In this document: positions 27,517-34,687 of the stretch, one piece after another | How positions within the stretch are numbered: the first letter of the stretch is position 1 | How the letters are laid out: each line of letters starts with the position of its first letter | Origin: Lachnospiraceae bacterium | GTDB taxonomy: Bacteria > Bacillota > Clostridia > Lachnospirales > Lachnospiraceae | DNA: 64,000 nucleotides | NCBI GenBank assembly: GCA_015057325.1 | Contig: SVEQ01000004.1 | Span: 62,001-126,000 of the forward strand | Direction of reading: 5' to 3' | Position numbers and translations under genes: made by a program | The notes under the pieces: generated by a model | What the model was told of the DNA's origin: nothing | What the model saw: only the letters and a program-made list of their open reading frames with translations | The model's database searches: none

Positions 27517-27577
27517 AAATATGTCTGTTTATTATTAGATTTTTTCGCAGACTTATTTGAAAGGTTGGGGTGAATTA

Positions 27578-28381
27578 ATGGAAATTCAGCTTTGGAGGGA
27601 GATACTTGATCCCTATAGATTAGCAGTTGATGAACTTGTTGTTAAGTTCAATCATATTATAGAAGAATACCGTAATGCAGGCTTGTATTCGCCAATTGAG
27701 CAGGTTACGGGACGTGTTAAGAAGATATCGAGTATTCTTGATAAGATGCAGAAGAAGAATATTGCCATAGAGGAGATTGATGATCGTATTTCGGATATGG
27801 CAGGTATTCGTATTATGTGTCAGTTTGTTGAGGATATAGAGAAAGTTGTTGAGATAATACATAACAGAACTGATATGGAAGTTGTTCGCGAGAAGGACTA
27901 TATTCATCAGATGAAGGACAGTGGTTACAGAAGTTACCACATGATTATTTATTATGATGTATATACTCTTGACGGTACAAAGCGTATTCAGGCAGAGATT
28001 CAGATTAGAACACTTGCCATGAACTTCTGGGCAACCATAGAGCATTCGCTTCAGTACAAGTACAAGGGCAACATTCCTGAACATATTAAGGATAAGCTTC
28101 TCAAAGCATCTAATGCGATTATAACTCTTGACCAGGAGATGAGCACAGTCCGTGATGAGATTATGGATGCGCAGAATATATTCCAGGTTAAGGCTATGCT
28201 TGTGTCTGATATTCTTATTAACATTCAGAATCTTTTCAAGGTTGCAAGTAAGCGTGAAGTAATTAAGATTCAGGATGAGTTTTATCGTGTTTATCAGAGT
28301 GAGAATCTTGAACAGCTTGAAAGATTTTCTAAACAGCTTGATATTATTTCTGAAGGTTACAAGGCTCAAAGTCTTAATTGA
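27578..28381 (+). CDS. relQ: Small alarmone synthetase, RelQ/YjbM-like GTP pyrophosphokinase
   Basis: Makes (p)ppGpp or pGpp from ATP and GDP/GTP/GMP without a hydrolase domain. Family blocks are PIEQVTGRVKKISSI, DMAGIRIMCQF, DYIHQMKDSGYRSYH and EIQIRTLAMNFWATIEHSL, including the catalytic glutamate in the EIQIRT strand. The 267 residues match a stand-alone synthetase, with no HD, TGS or ACT domain. A TTG at 27557 is in frame, but the G-rich SD at 27563-27570 favours ATG 27578. A dedicated promoter lies just upstream. RelP is the alternative name; block similarity favours RelQ. Confidence 0.93.
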   Translation: MEIQLWREILDPYRLAVDELVVKFNHIIEEYRNAGLYSPIEQVTGRVKKISSILDKMQKKNIAIEEIDDRISDMAGIRIMCQFVEDIEKVVEIIHNRTDMEVVREKDYIHQMKDSGYRSYHMIIYYDVYTLDGTKRIQAEIQIRTLAMNFWATIEHSLQYKYKGNIPEHIKDKLLKASNAIITLDQEMSTVRDEIMDAQNIFQVKAMLVSDILINIQNLFKVASKREVIKIQDEFYRVYQSENLEQLERFSKQLDIISEGYKAQSLN

Positions 28382-28451
28382 TATTGAGTCTTGATGATCA
28401 CTTATGATTAGTCGGAGACGTTGTTCCGACAGATGAGGATTTTTGTATTTT

Positions 28452-29834
28452 ATGAAATTACCAATAGATTTTGAAAAAAGAATGAAAGAAATGCTGGGGC
28501 CGGATTATGACAATTATCTGGCTTCTTTTGAGTTAGAAAGTTATCAGGGACTTCGAGTTAATACATTAAAAGTTCCGGTAGATACATTTACTGAATTATC
28601 ACCCTTTGAGCTTGAGAAGGTAGATTGGACACCGAAAGGATTTTATCTTAACAATTCCGACAAGAAACCTTCAAAGCATCCGTATTATTTTGCGGGATTA
28701 TATTATCTTCAGGAGCCATCAGCTATGACAACAGCGAGTTTGCTTCCAATTGATGAGGCCGATAAGGTTTTGGATATTTGTGCTGCGCCGGGTGGTAAGT
28801 CGACAGAATTAGCAGCCAAGCTTAACGGTACAGGACTTTTGGTATCGAACGACATAAGCAATTCAAGAGCAAAAGCTCTTCTTAAGAATCTTGAGCTTTT
28901 TGGTGCGGGCAATACGTTAATTACGAGTGTTGCACCTAATGAGCTTGCCAATCGTTTTCCGGGATTTTTCGATAAGATATTAATAGATGCGCCATGTTCC
29001 GGTGAGGGAATGTTTCGTAAGCAGTCTAACATGACTACTGCATGGGAGAACAATGGTGTCGATCTTTTTGTCGGTTTGCAGAAGTCTATTCTTACAGAAG
29101 CCGTCAAGATGTTAAAGCCGGGTGGAATGATAATATATTCAACATGTACATTTTCGCCTGAGGAGAATGAACAATCCATAGAATATCTTTTATCGTTGGA
29201 TGACAGCCTTTCTCTTGTGGAACTTCCGATGTTTGATGGTTTTGACAAGGGACATGTTGATTGGGGTAAGACCGGTAACGAAGACCTTACAAAATGCAGA
29301 AGACTATGGCCACATCGTGTCAAAGGCGAGGGACATTTTGTTGCAATGGTACAGAAAGCAAATACAGAAAACACAGGTGCTTATTCAAGTTACCAATTCT
29401 CAAAGGAGAAACTTAGTGACGAGGCACGCTCATTTATCAAGAGTTTGTCATATCCGTTTGATATGAAGAGAATGGACGTGTTAAAGGACAAGGTGTATTA
29501 CATTCCGGAAGATATGCCGGATGTACGCGGATTGCGTATTCTTCGCTGTGGACTGTTGATGGGCGAGATTAAGAAGAATCGCTTTGAACCAAGCCAGGCA
29601 CTTGCAATGTTTTTGAAAATGAACGAGTTTGACAATTCTTTGTCGCTTGATATTGATGATAACAGAGTAATCAAGTATTTAAAAGGCGAAACGATAGAGT
29701 TAAATGATTCTGAAAAGAATAGTGTTGCCGACGGCTTTGTGCTTATATGTGTCGGAGATTATCCGCTTGGCTGGGGCAAACACTCGAAGGGAGTAATCAA
29801 GAACAAGTATCTGCCGGGTTGGAGGATGATGTAA
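28452..29834 (+). CDS. RsmF/RsmB-type rRNA cytosine-C5 methyltransferase
   Basis: A SAM-dependent m5C methyltransferase of the NOL1/NOP2/Sun family. The SAM site VLDICAAPGGKS is near residue 112, and the two catalytic cysteines are in DAPCSGEGMFR and YSTCTFSPEEN. The C-terminal ~150 residues resemble the RsmF/YebU RNA-binding tail, so 16S rRNA is the likely target. ATG 28452 gives the usual LPxxFxxRM start; a TTG at 28443 is in frame but too close to GAGGA at 28435-28439. Its stop overlaps the start of the SDR gene. Confidence 0.9.
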   Translation: MKLPIDFEKRMKEMLGPDYDNYLASFELESYQGLRVNTLKVPVDTFTELSPFELEKVDWTPKGFYLNNSDKKPSKHPYYFAGLYYLQEPSAMTTASLLPIDEADKVLDICAAPGGKSTELAAKLNGTGLLVSNDISNSRAKALLKNLELFGAGNTLITSVAPNELANRFPGFFDKILIDAPCSGEGMFRKQSNMTTAWENNGVDLFVGLQKSILTEAVKMLKPGGMIIYSTCTFSPEENEQSIEYLLSLDDSLSLVELPMFDGFDKGHVDWGKTGNEDLTKCRRLWPHRVKGEGHFVAMVQKANTENTGAYSSYQFSKEKLSDEARSFIKSLSYPFDMKRMDVLKDKVYYIPEDMPDVRGLRILRCGLLMGEIKKNRFEPSQALAMFLKMNEFDNSLSLDIDDNRVIKYLKGETIELNDSEKNSVADGFVLICVGDYPLGWGKHSKGVIKNKYLPGWRMM

Positions 29835-30586
29835 TGAAAATAGCAATAGTTACAGGTGCGTCTTCAGGTATGGGACGTGAGTTTGTAAGACAACTTGATA
29901 AATGCATGCAAACCATTGACGAGATATGGGTTATTGCCAGACGTGTTGACAAATTAGAGTCGCTTAAGGAAGAAGTATCCAATATTCCTATTCGTGTTCT
30001 TGCACTTGATATAAGCAAGAAGAAAGACATAACCACATTTTCCAACATGTTAGCAGCCGAGAAGCCGGAGGTTAGATTGTTGGTTCACTCTGCAGGAGTT
30101 GGATATGCCGGAAGATTTGACGAAATACTAAGAGCAGATGCCGAGGAAATGACTGTGGTTAATGACGTGGCAGTTGTTTCGATTACACATGTGCTGCTTA
30201 ATTATATGACCTGTCCTTCGAATATCATTATTCTTGCGTCTGCATCAGCATTTTTGCCACAGAAGGAGTTTGCTATCTATGCAGCTTCTAAAGCATATAT
30301 TTTGTCTTTCTCAAGAGCGCTTAACGCAGAACTTAAGAATAAGGGTGTTTGCGTGACAGCAGTTTGTCCCGGACCGGTAGATACAGAGTTCCTTAATAAG
30401 TGCAATGACGGCAGAAAAGAAAAACTCTTAAAGAAACTTGTTAAAGTAAAACCTGAACCGGTTGTTAAAAAGGCACTTATTGATGCAAAAGCAGGCAAGG
30501 ATATTTCGGTATATGGTATTCCGATGAAGCTTGTGCATATCGCTTCAAAGATTTTGCCTTCAAGTTTGATGCTTAAGTTCATGTAG
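29834..30586 (+). CDS. SDR family NAD(P)-dependent oxidoreductase
   Basis: A 250-residue classical short-chain dehydrogenase/reductase. The cofactor loop TGASSGMG is at the N-terminus and an arginine pair follows the second strand (IARRVDK), suggesting NADPH. The NNAG motif is replaced by VHSAG. The catalytic serine lies in ILASASAFLP and the Tyr/Lys pair in YAASK. The start is ATG 29834, overlapping the upstream stop, with GGAGG at 29821-29825; longer in-frame starts would run back into the methyltransferase. Similar to DltE/YqjQ-like SDRs; substrate unknown. Confidence 0.9.
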   Translation: MKIAIVTGASSGMGREFVRQLDKCMQTIDEIWVIARRVDKLESLKEEVSNIPIRVLALDISKKKDITTFSNMLAAEKPEVRLLVHSAGVGYAGRFDEILRADAEEMTVVNDVAVVSITHVLLNYMTCPSNIIILASASAFLPQKEFAIYAASKAYILSFSRALNAELKNKGVCVTAVCPGPVDTEFLNKCNDGRKEKLLKKLVKVKPEPVVKKALIDAKAGKDISVYGIPMKLVHIASKILPSSLMLKFM

Positions 30587-30604
30587 GAAGTATGGAGATT
30601 TTAT

Positions 30605-31657
30605 ATGCAAAAACTTGTAATTGACAGTAACAACGAGGGACAGCGTCTTAACAAATATCTTGCAAAATATTTAGATGCTGCACCGATGAGTTTCATATAC
30701 AAAATGCTTCGTAAGAAGAACATTAAGCTAAATGGTAGTAAGGCAGATGGTAATGAATTGCTTGCTCAAGATGATTATATTGAAATATACATGGCAGACG
30801 AGACAATTGCGAAGTTTAGAAAGAGTGAATCGTTAGCCGGCGAATCTGTAAGCAAACCAACAATTTCCAACAACAGCAAGGATAACGAACCACTCAAAGA
30901 TATAGAGATTATTTATGAGGATAAAGATATTCTTATACTTAACAAGCCGGTCGGGATTCTTTCTCAAAAGGCAAAAGTAGATGATTACTCGTTAAATGAG
31001 CGAATTGTAGAGTACTACAAACAGCGTGAGGATATTGACGAGATGTTTACACCGTCAGTGTGTAATCGACTTGATAGAAACACAAGCGGAATTATACTTG
31101 CGGGAATGTCGTATCAGGGAACGAGAATACTTTCCAAAATGTTAAAGGACAGAACGTTATCGAAGTATTATCTTACTATTGTCAAAGGCAACATTGAAAA
31201 GCCTGCAACAATTAAGGGTTTTCTTACAAAGAAGGAAACACATAATCAGGTTATCATTTATCCTACCAAGGAAGATGCTAACAAGGCGGGAATTGAGTCT
31301 CCTGCTTATATAGAGACGCGTTATGAACCACTTGAGCATGGCAGTGTTGATGACGGCAGAAGAACTTATGATGTAACTTTACTCAAAGTTGAGCTTATAA
31401 CCGGAAAAACTCATCAGATAAGGGCTCATTTACGCTCTATAGGGCACCCGATTCTTGGAGATGGCAAGTACGGACATAAGGATATCAACGCATACATGCG
31501 TAAGGAGCTTAACTTAAAGCATCAGTTACTTCATGCATATGAAATTCAGTTTCCTAAGGATGTGGAGGCGCTTTCGGTTGAACTGTCAGATAAAGAGTTT
31601 AAAGCTGAACTAACAGAAGAGTTTTCTAAAATACTACATTCAATTATTGCTGTTTAG
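30605..31657 (+). CDS. RluA-family pseudouridine synthase with S4 domain
   Basis: Isomerises uridines in 23S rRNA (RluC/RluD group). An N-terminal S4 RNA-binding domain (RLNKYLAKYLDAAPMSFIYK) is followed by a ~30-residue linker and the catalytic domain. The active aspartate is in CNRLDRNTSG, which has Asn in place of the common His, and KTHQIRAHL is present. The last codons and the TAG stop (31655-31657) lie inside the left terminal repeat of the 831-bp element, so the natural C-terminus may have been replaced by element sequence. Confidence 0.92.
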   Translation: MQKLVIDSNNEGQRLNKYLAKYLDAAPMSFIYKMLRKKNIKLNGSKADGNELLAQDDYIEIYMADETIAKFRKSESLAGESVSKPTISNNSKDNEPLKDIEIIYEDKDILILNKPVGILSQKAKVDDYSLNERIVEYYKQREDIDEMFTPSVCNRLDRNTSGIILAGMSYQGTRILSKMLKDRTLSKYYLTIVKGNIEKPATIKGFLTKKETHNQVIIYPTKEDANKAGIESPAYIETRYEPLEHGSVDDGRRTYDVTLLKVELITGKTHQIRAHLRSIGHPILGDGKYGHKDINAYMRKELNLKHQLLHAYEIQFPKDVEALSVELSDKEFKAELTEEFSKILHSIIAV

Positions 31658-31672
31658 TTACATTTTAAAACG
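31646..31672 (+). repeat. Left terminal inverted repeat of the 831-bp element
   Basis: 27 bp starting ATTGCTGTTTAGTTAC and ending AAAACG, the exact reverse complement of 32450-32476. It contains the stop codon of the upstream pseudouridine synthase gene. The sub-motif GTTTAGTTACATTTT (31652-31666) recurs with 13 of 15 matches at 32194-32208. Confidence 0.9.
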
Positions 31673-31683
31673 GACGCATAACA

Positions 31684-32023
31684 AATTGTCGATATATTAC
31701 ATTCTGTGTGACGAGACATACGGACATAAGAGTTTCTAGGTATTACGAAAATACTTTTGCCATACTTCCACCTTCGTAGCATGAGCTACTCGGTGTCACG
31801 GCATTCGCCGTATATGTATGTACGCATTATAATACATAAGCGAGCAAACTCGCATGTATTATATGCGACATACATGCATGGCTCATTACTACGCGCAATT
31901 CGACATCCTGTCTCAATGGAACATGCCGAACATCCATGTTCGGCAACCGCTGTATATTCAACGTAATACCAAGAAACTCTAATATCCTCCTGAATGTCAC
32001 CCAGAATGTAATACACAACAATT
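31684..32023 (-). other. 340-nt imperfect hairpin in the left half of the element
   Basis: Nested stems: 31684-31689/32018-32023; 31696-31712/31996-32012 (16 of 17 paired); 31729-31746/31963-31980 (17 of 18); 31775-31786/31881-31893; and a central 31814-31844/31849-31875 hairpin closed by a CAAA loop. Side hairpins are at 31798-31811 and 31924-31945 (10-bp perfect arms). Several non-Watson-Crick positions (31692/32016, 31694/32014, 31725/31984) are A-C on the + strand but G-U on the - strand, so the fold is better as minus-strand RNA. Single-sequence inference only. Confidence 0.6.
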
Positions 32024-32212
32024 CTTTATGCTGCCGTTCGTTTAGTAATGTATATAACAATCTTTGCGACACAGGATATTGCACACACAGATAATCTCAC
32101 GCTGTTTCGTTATGTACGAAAGTGCATCAAATCAGCCAACACGTAACGTTTGCGACAATGCGAGCCGTTCACGGCGAGTCGCGTCTGGCGTCCGTTTAGG
32201 GACATTTTCTTG

Positions 32213-32451
32213 CGAAACTTCATAGCGTATATCATGCGTCGAATTATGTTGCAGTATCCATGAGCAGGTACTTCTAAGCCGCCGGCACTTCCAATGACAC
32301 TTAACGAACTACGTGAGTTGTAGTGTCATGCACCTACTTGGTAACGAACACGAAGTGTGAGTTTAGTACCGCTGCGAGCGCAGAGTAGCGAAAGCGTGCC
32401 TGCGTTGGAACTGCAATCATATGAGACGCATTAAAGACATATAAAGTTTCG
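32213..32451 (-). other. 239-nt imperfect hairpin in the right half of the element
   Basis: Nested stems: 32213-32220/32444-32451; 32234-32240/32425-32431; 32249-32260/32406-32416 with one bulge; 32267-32272/32365-32370; and an inner hairpin 32294-32301/32322-32329. Small hairpins at 32348-32358 and 32372-32383 fill the loops. The bases at 32450-32451 also belong to the terminal repeat, so the two pairings compete. Confidence 0.55.
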
Positions 32452-32476
32452 TTTTAAAATGTAACTAAACAGCAAT
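32450..32476 (-). repeat. Right terminal inverted repeat of the 831-bp element
   Basis: Perfect 27-bp reverse complement of 31646-31672. It ends 18 bp before the recU ATG, with the recU SD (AAGGGAG) immediately outside, so any promoter driving recU must lie in the element or upstream of it. Confidence 0.9.
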
Positions 32477-32494
32477 TTTGTAAGGGAGAATGTT

Positions 32495-33043
32495 ATGGCA
32501 ACATGGAATTCGAGAGGTCTTCGTGGTTCGACGTTAGAAGACCTTATCAATATGACAAATGATATATATGTGGAGAAGGGGCTTGCTCTTGTACAAAAGA
32601 TTCCGACCCCGATAACCCCGGTTGAGATAGATAAGGAAAGTCATCATATAACCCTTGCGTATTTTGATAAAGATTCGACTGTGGATTATATTGGTGTTGT
32701 GCAGGGGATTCCGATATGTTTTGATGCAAAAGAATGCCATACGGATACATTTCAAATGGCCAATATTCATGAGCATCAGATGAGGTTTATGGAGAAGTTT
32801 GAAGCGCAGGGAGGCGTAAGTTTTCTGATAGTATTCTTTTCTGCAAGGAATGAAAGTTATTACCTGCCTTTTAGAGTTCTTAAGGAATATTATGATAGAA
32901 TTGAACGCGACGGTCATGCCAAGAACTTTAAGTATAACGAGCTTGATCCGAAATATTTTATCAAATCCCAAGGTGGTGCGTTAGTTCATTATCTTGAACC
33001 TCTTAATACGGATCTTGTTGAAAGAAAAAAAGACAAGCAATAA
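32495..33043 (+). CDS. recU: Holliday junction resolvase RecU
   Basis: Cleaves four-way DNA junctions during recombination repair in Firmicutes. 182 residues with family blocks RGxxLEDLINMTNDIY, ALVQKIPTPITPV, STVDYIGVVQGIPICFDAKE (catalytic Asp and the D/E-x-K pair) and NIHEHQMRFMEKFEAQGGVSFLIV. The usual neighbour ponA (PBP1) is absent. The ATG is preceded by AAGGGAG just outside the right repeat of the structured element. The downstream kinase-like gene starts 12 bp after the stop, so recU appears to head the signalling operon. Confidence 0.93.
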   Translation: MATWNSRGLRGSTLEDLINMTNDIYVEKGLALVQKIPTPITPVEIDKESHHITLAYFDKDSTVDYIGVVQGIPICFDAKECHTDTFQMANIHEHQMRFMEKFEAQGGVSFLIVFFSARNESYYLPFRVLKEYYDRIERDGHAKNFKYNELDPKYFIKSQGGALVHYLEPLNTDLVERKKDKQ

Positions 33044-33055
33044 GGAATAGACTGT

Positions 33056-34687
33056 ATGTACGAAGCAAAATTAAACCATGTAAGCGGAGAGAGAAGAGAT
33101 TTAATACTTTGTATTGCGGCTGCGTTGTTAAATGCAGGTGTGTATTTGTTTGCTGTCGGTGATTTCATGTATTACAGTCTTACTGCATATCTTTGGATTG
33201 CGTATATAATCGCATGGAGCTTAATGGTTCGTAATAAGATATTAAGCCAGAGAATCAAGAGATATCTCGTCGCTTCAGCATTTTTTATGTGCATGTTGTT
33301 CTTGATAAGAATCATCAAGTTTGATATGGATTTCGCTGATAATTACAGTGAGCTTATTTGGTATATGTATTATGTTCCTATTCTGGCATTTTCATTTCTA
33401 TCACTTATGGTTTCTCTTTGTGTGGGAAAGACGGAATATAATATGCCGAAGAAGTTGCTTGGCGTATTAACCCTGGTTTTTGTAATTCTATGCGTATTTG
33501 TTATTACTAACAGATATCATCATTTAATCTTTTCAAGTATTTCCGGTTATCCAATTTACAAAAAATGTAATCGTGATTGGGGTTTTTGGTTGATATGTGC
33601 GTGTGAGGTTATACCGATCATTGTTGCATATATTATTTTGATTGTTAAATGCAGACTGTCACTGTGCAGGAAGCACTCGTGGATTCCGATTTTCGTGACA
33701 TTTGTTTTCTTCCTTCTTCTGATATGGTATTTGGCGTCCGGTGGCAGACCACAAATATTTGGCAGAAAAGCATTTAACATGCAGGAAATATATTGTCTTA
33801 TGTTCATAATGTTCTGGACATCGTGTATATATATCGGGCTTATACCTTCTAATTCGGGTTATGCTGATATATTCAAGAAGTCAAATGTAAATGCTGTAAT
33901 ATATGATAAGAACAATGTTCCTGTATATGCAGGAGAGAATTCCATACTTCTTAAGGAAAAAATTGTTCCTTCCAGTGCGGATGGTCGAATGCTTAACGAT
34001 AATTTAAGGATTGTAAGCTATGATGTAATAGGCGGAAGAATATATTACGAAGAGAATATGGAAAGTCTGTTGAGACTTCAGGAAGAACTCATTGAGAGCA
34101 TGCAACGTCTCGAAGATGAAAACACTTTGATTGAGGAAGAGAACAACGTCAAGAAACTCAACGAGGAATATCGCGTCAAAAGTATGATATACGACAGGAT
34201 TGCAGTAAGACTGCATCCGACGTTAGCAAGGATTTCAAAGCTGCTTGAGAATGTGGACGACGATTCAATCAAAGAAGCTGCTGTGTTGTCTGCATTTGTG
34301 AAAAGATGTGCTAATATGCTGTTGATTTCCGAGCAGAGCGACTACATGAGAACGATGGAGTTATTCTTATCAATTCGTGAATCGATGGAATACATGAAAA
34401 TGCGCGATATTTCCTGTGATGTAATAATCAACGATGACAGAGAGATTGCTTCCGGTATCGCGATATTTACCTATGAATTGTTTGAGAAGATAATAGATAA
34501 TACGACATTTTCATCGATGTATGTTGTTATACATGGGTTAAATGTTACCATAGAGCTGGACGGATACGCAGATGATGTTATCACGGAAGATAATATTTCT
34601 TTTGTTGAAAATAATGGCGGCAGACTTGTAAGTATCTTTGAAGATGATACATGGTTTGTTAAGTTGGCATACGGAGGTGAAGTGTAA
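33056..34687 (+). CDS. 7TM histidine-kinase-like membrane protein with degenerate ATPase region
   Basis: 543 residues. The first ~260 contain about seven or eight membrane helices resembling the N-terminal 7TM module of some clostridial histidine kinases. A PAS-like segment (NAVIYDKNNVPVYAGENSILL), a coiled coil and a helical pair follow, with YDRIAVRLHPTLARISKLL placed where a dimerisation helix would be. The C-terminal part has a faint N-box (ELFEKIIDN) but no G1 or G2 glycine box, so ATP binding is doubtful. It overlaps the start of a true kinase by one base (TAATG). A sensory pseudokinase partnering the next gene product is inferred. Confidence 0.7.
   Translation: MYEAKLNHVSGERRDLILCIAAALLNAGVYLFAVGDFMYYSLTAYLWIAYIIAWSLMVRNKILSQRIKRYLVASAFFMCMLFLIRIIKFDMDFADNYSELIWYMYYVPILAFSFLSLMVSLCVGKTEYNMPKKLLGVLTLVFVILCVFVITNRYHHLIFSSISGYPIYKKCNRDWGFWLICACEVIPIIVAYIILIVKCRLSLCRKHSWIPIFVTFVFFLLLIWYLASGGRPQIFGRKAFNMQEIYCLMFIMFWTSCIYIGLIPSNSGYADIFKKSNVNAVIYDKNNVPVYAGENSILLKEKIVPSSADGRMLNDNLRIVSYDVIGGRIYYEENMESLLRLQEELIESMQRLEDENTLIEEENNVKKLNEEYRVKSMIYDRIAVRLHPTLARISKLLENVDDDSIKEAAVLSAFVKRCANMLLISEQSDYMRTMELFLSIRESMEYMKMRDISCDVIINDDREIASGIAIFTYELFEKIIDNTTFSSMYVVIHGLNVTIELDGYADDVITEDNISFVENNGGRLVSIFEDDTWFVKLAYGGEV

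Larger units (their letters stand above)
31646..32476. other. 831-bp non-coding element with 27-bp terminal inverted repeats and extensive fold-back structure
   Basis: This is the only gene-free stretch longer than 300 bp. No frame gives a credible protein. It is bounded by a perfect 27-bp inverted repeat and is visibly richer in CpG than its flanks. It folds into two independent long imperfect hairpins (31684-32023 and 32213-32451), with short hairpins between them at 32098-32124 and 32152-32182. AAACGGACGC (31668-31677) is also complementary to 32188-32197. There is no transposase and no clean target duplication; CAATT flanks both ends only if the right repeat is trimmed. Candidates are a large non-autonomous mobile element, a large structured RNA or both. 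I recognise no known family. Confidence 0.7.

Noticed and set aside
27620-28369. Long (249-codon) minus-strand frame opposite the alarmone synthetase gene
   Set aside because: Composition is a mirror of the sense gene, with no SD and no recognisable motif; an antisense shadow.
28411-28430. GTCGGA/TCCGAC hairpin before the m5C methyltransferase gene
   Set aside because: Only 6 bp with an 8-nt loop and no T run; too weak to call a terminator or regulator.
31757-32084. Open frames of 69-85 codons inside the 831-bp element on both strands
   Set aside because: No SD in proper position, no family resemblance, and mutually overlapping frames; they follow from the palindromic sequence.
31696-32450. 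Element as an ORF-less group II intron (GTGTGACGAG near 31706 resembles a GTGYG 5' end)
   Set aside because: No domain V pattern (AGC ... GAAA ... GTTC) found near either end on either strand, and a perfect terminal inverted repeat is not an intron feature.
31641-32477. CAATT as a 5-bp target-site duplication flanking the element
   Set aside because: On the right side it overlaps the terminal repeat by four bases; accepting it requires asymmetric ends. Too short to rely on.
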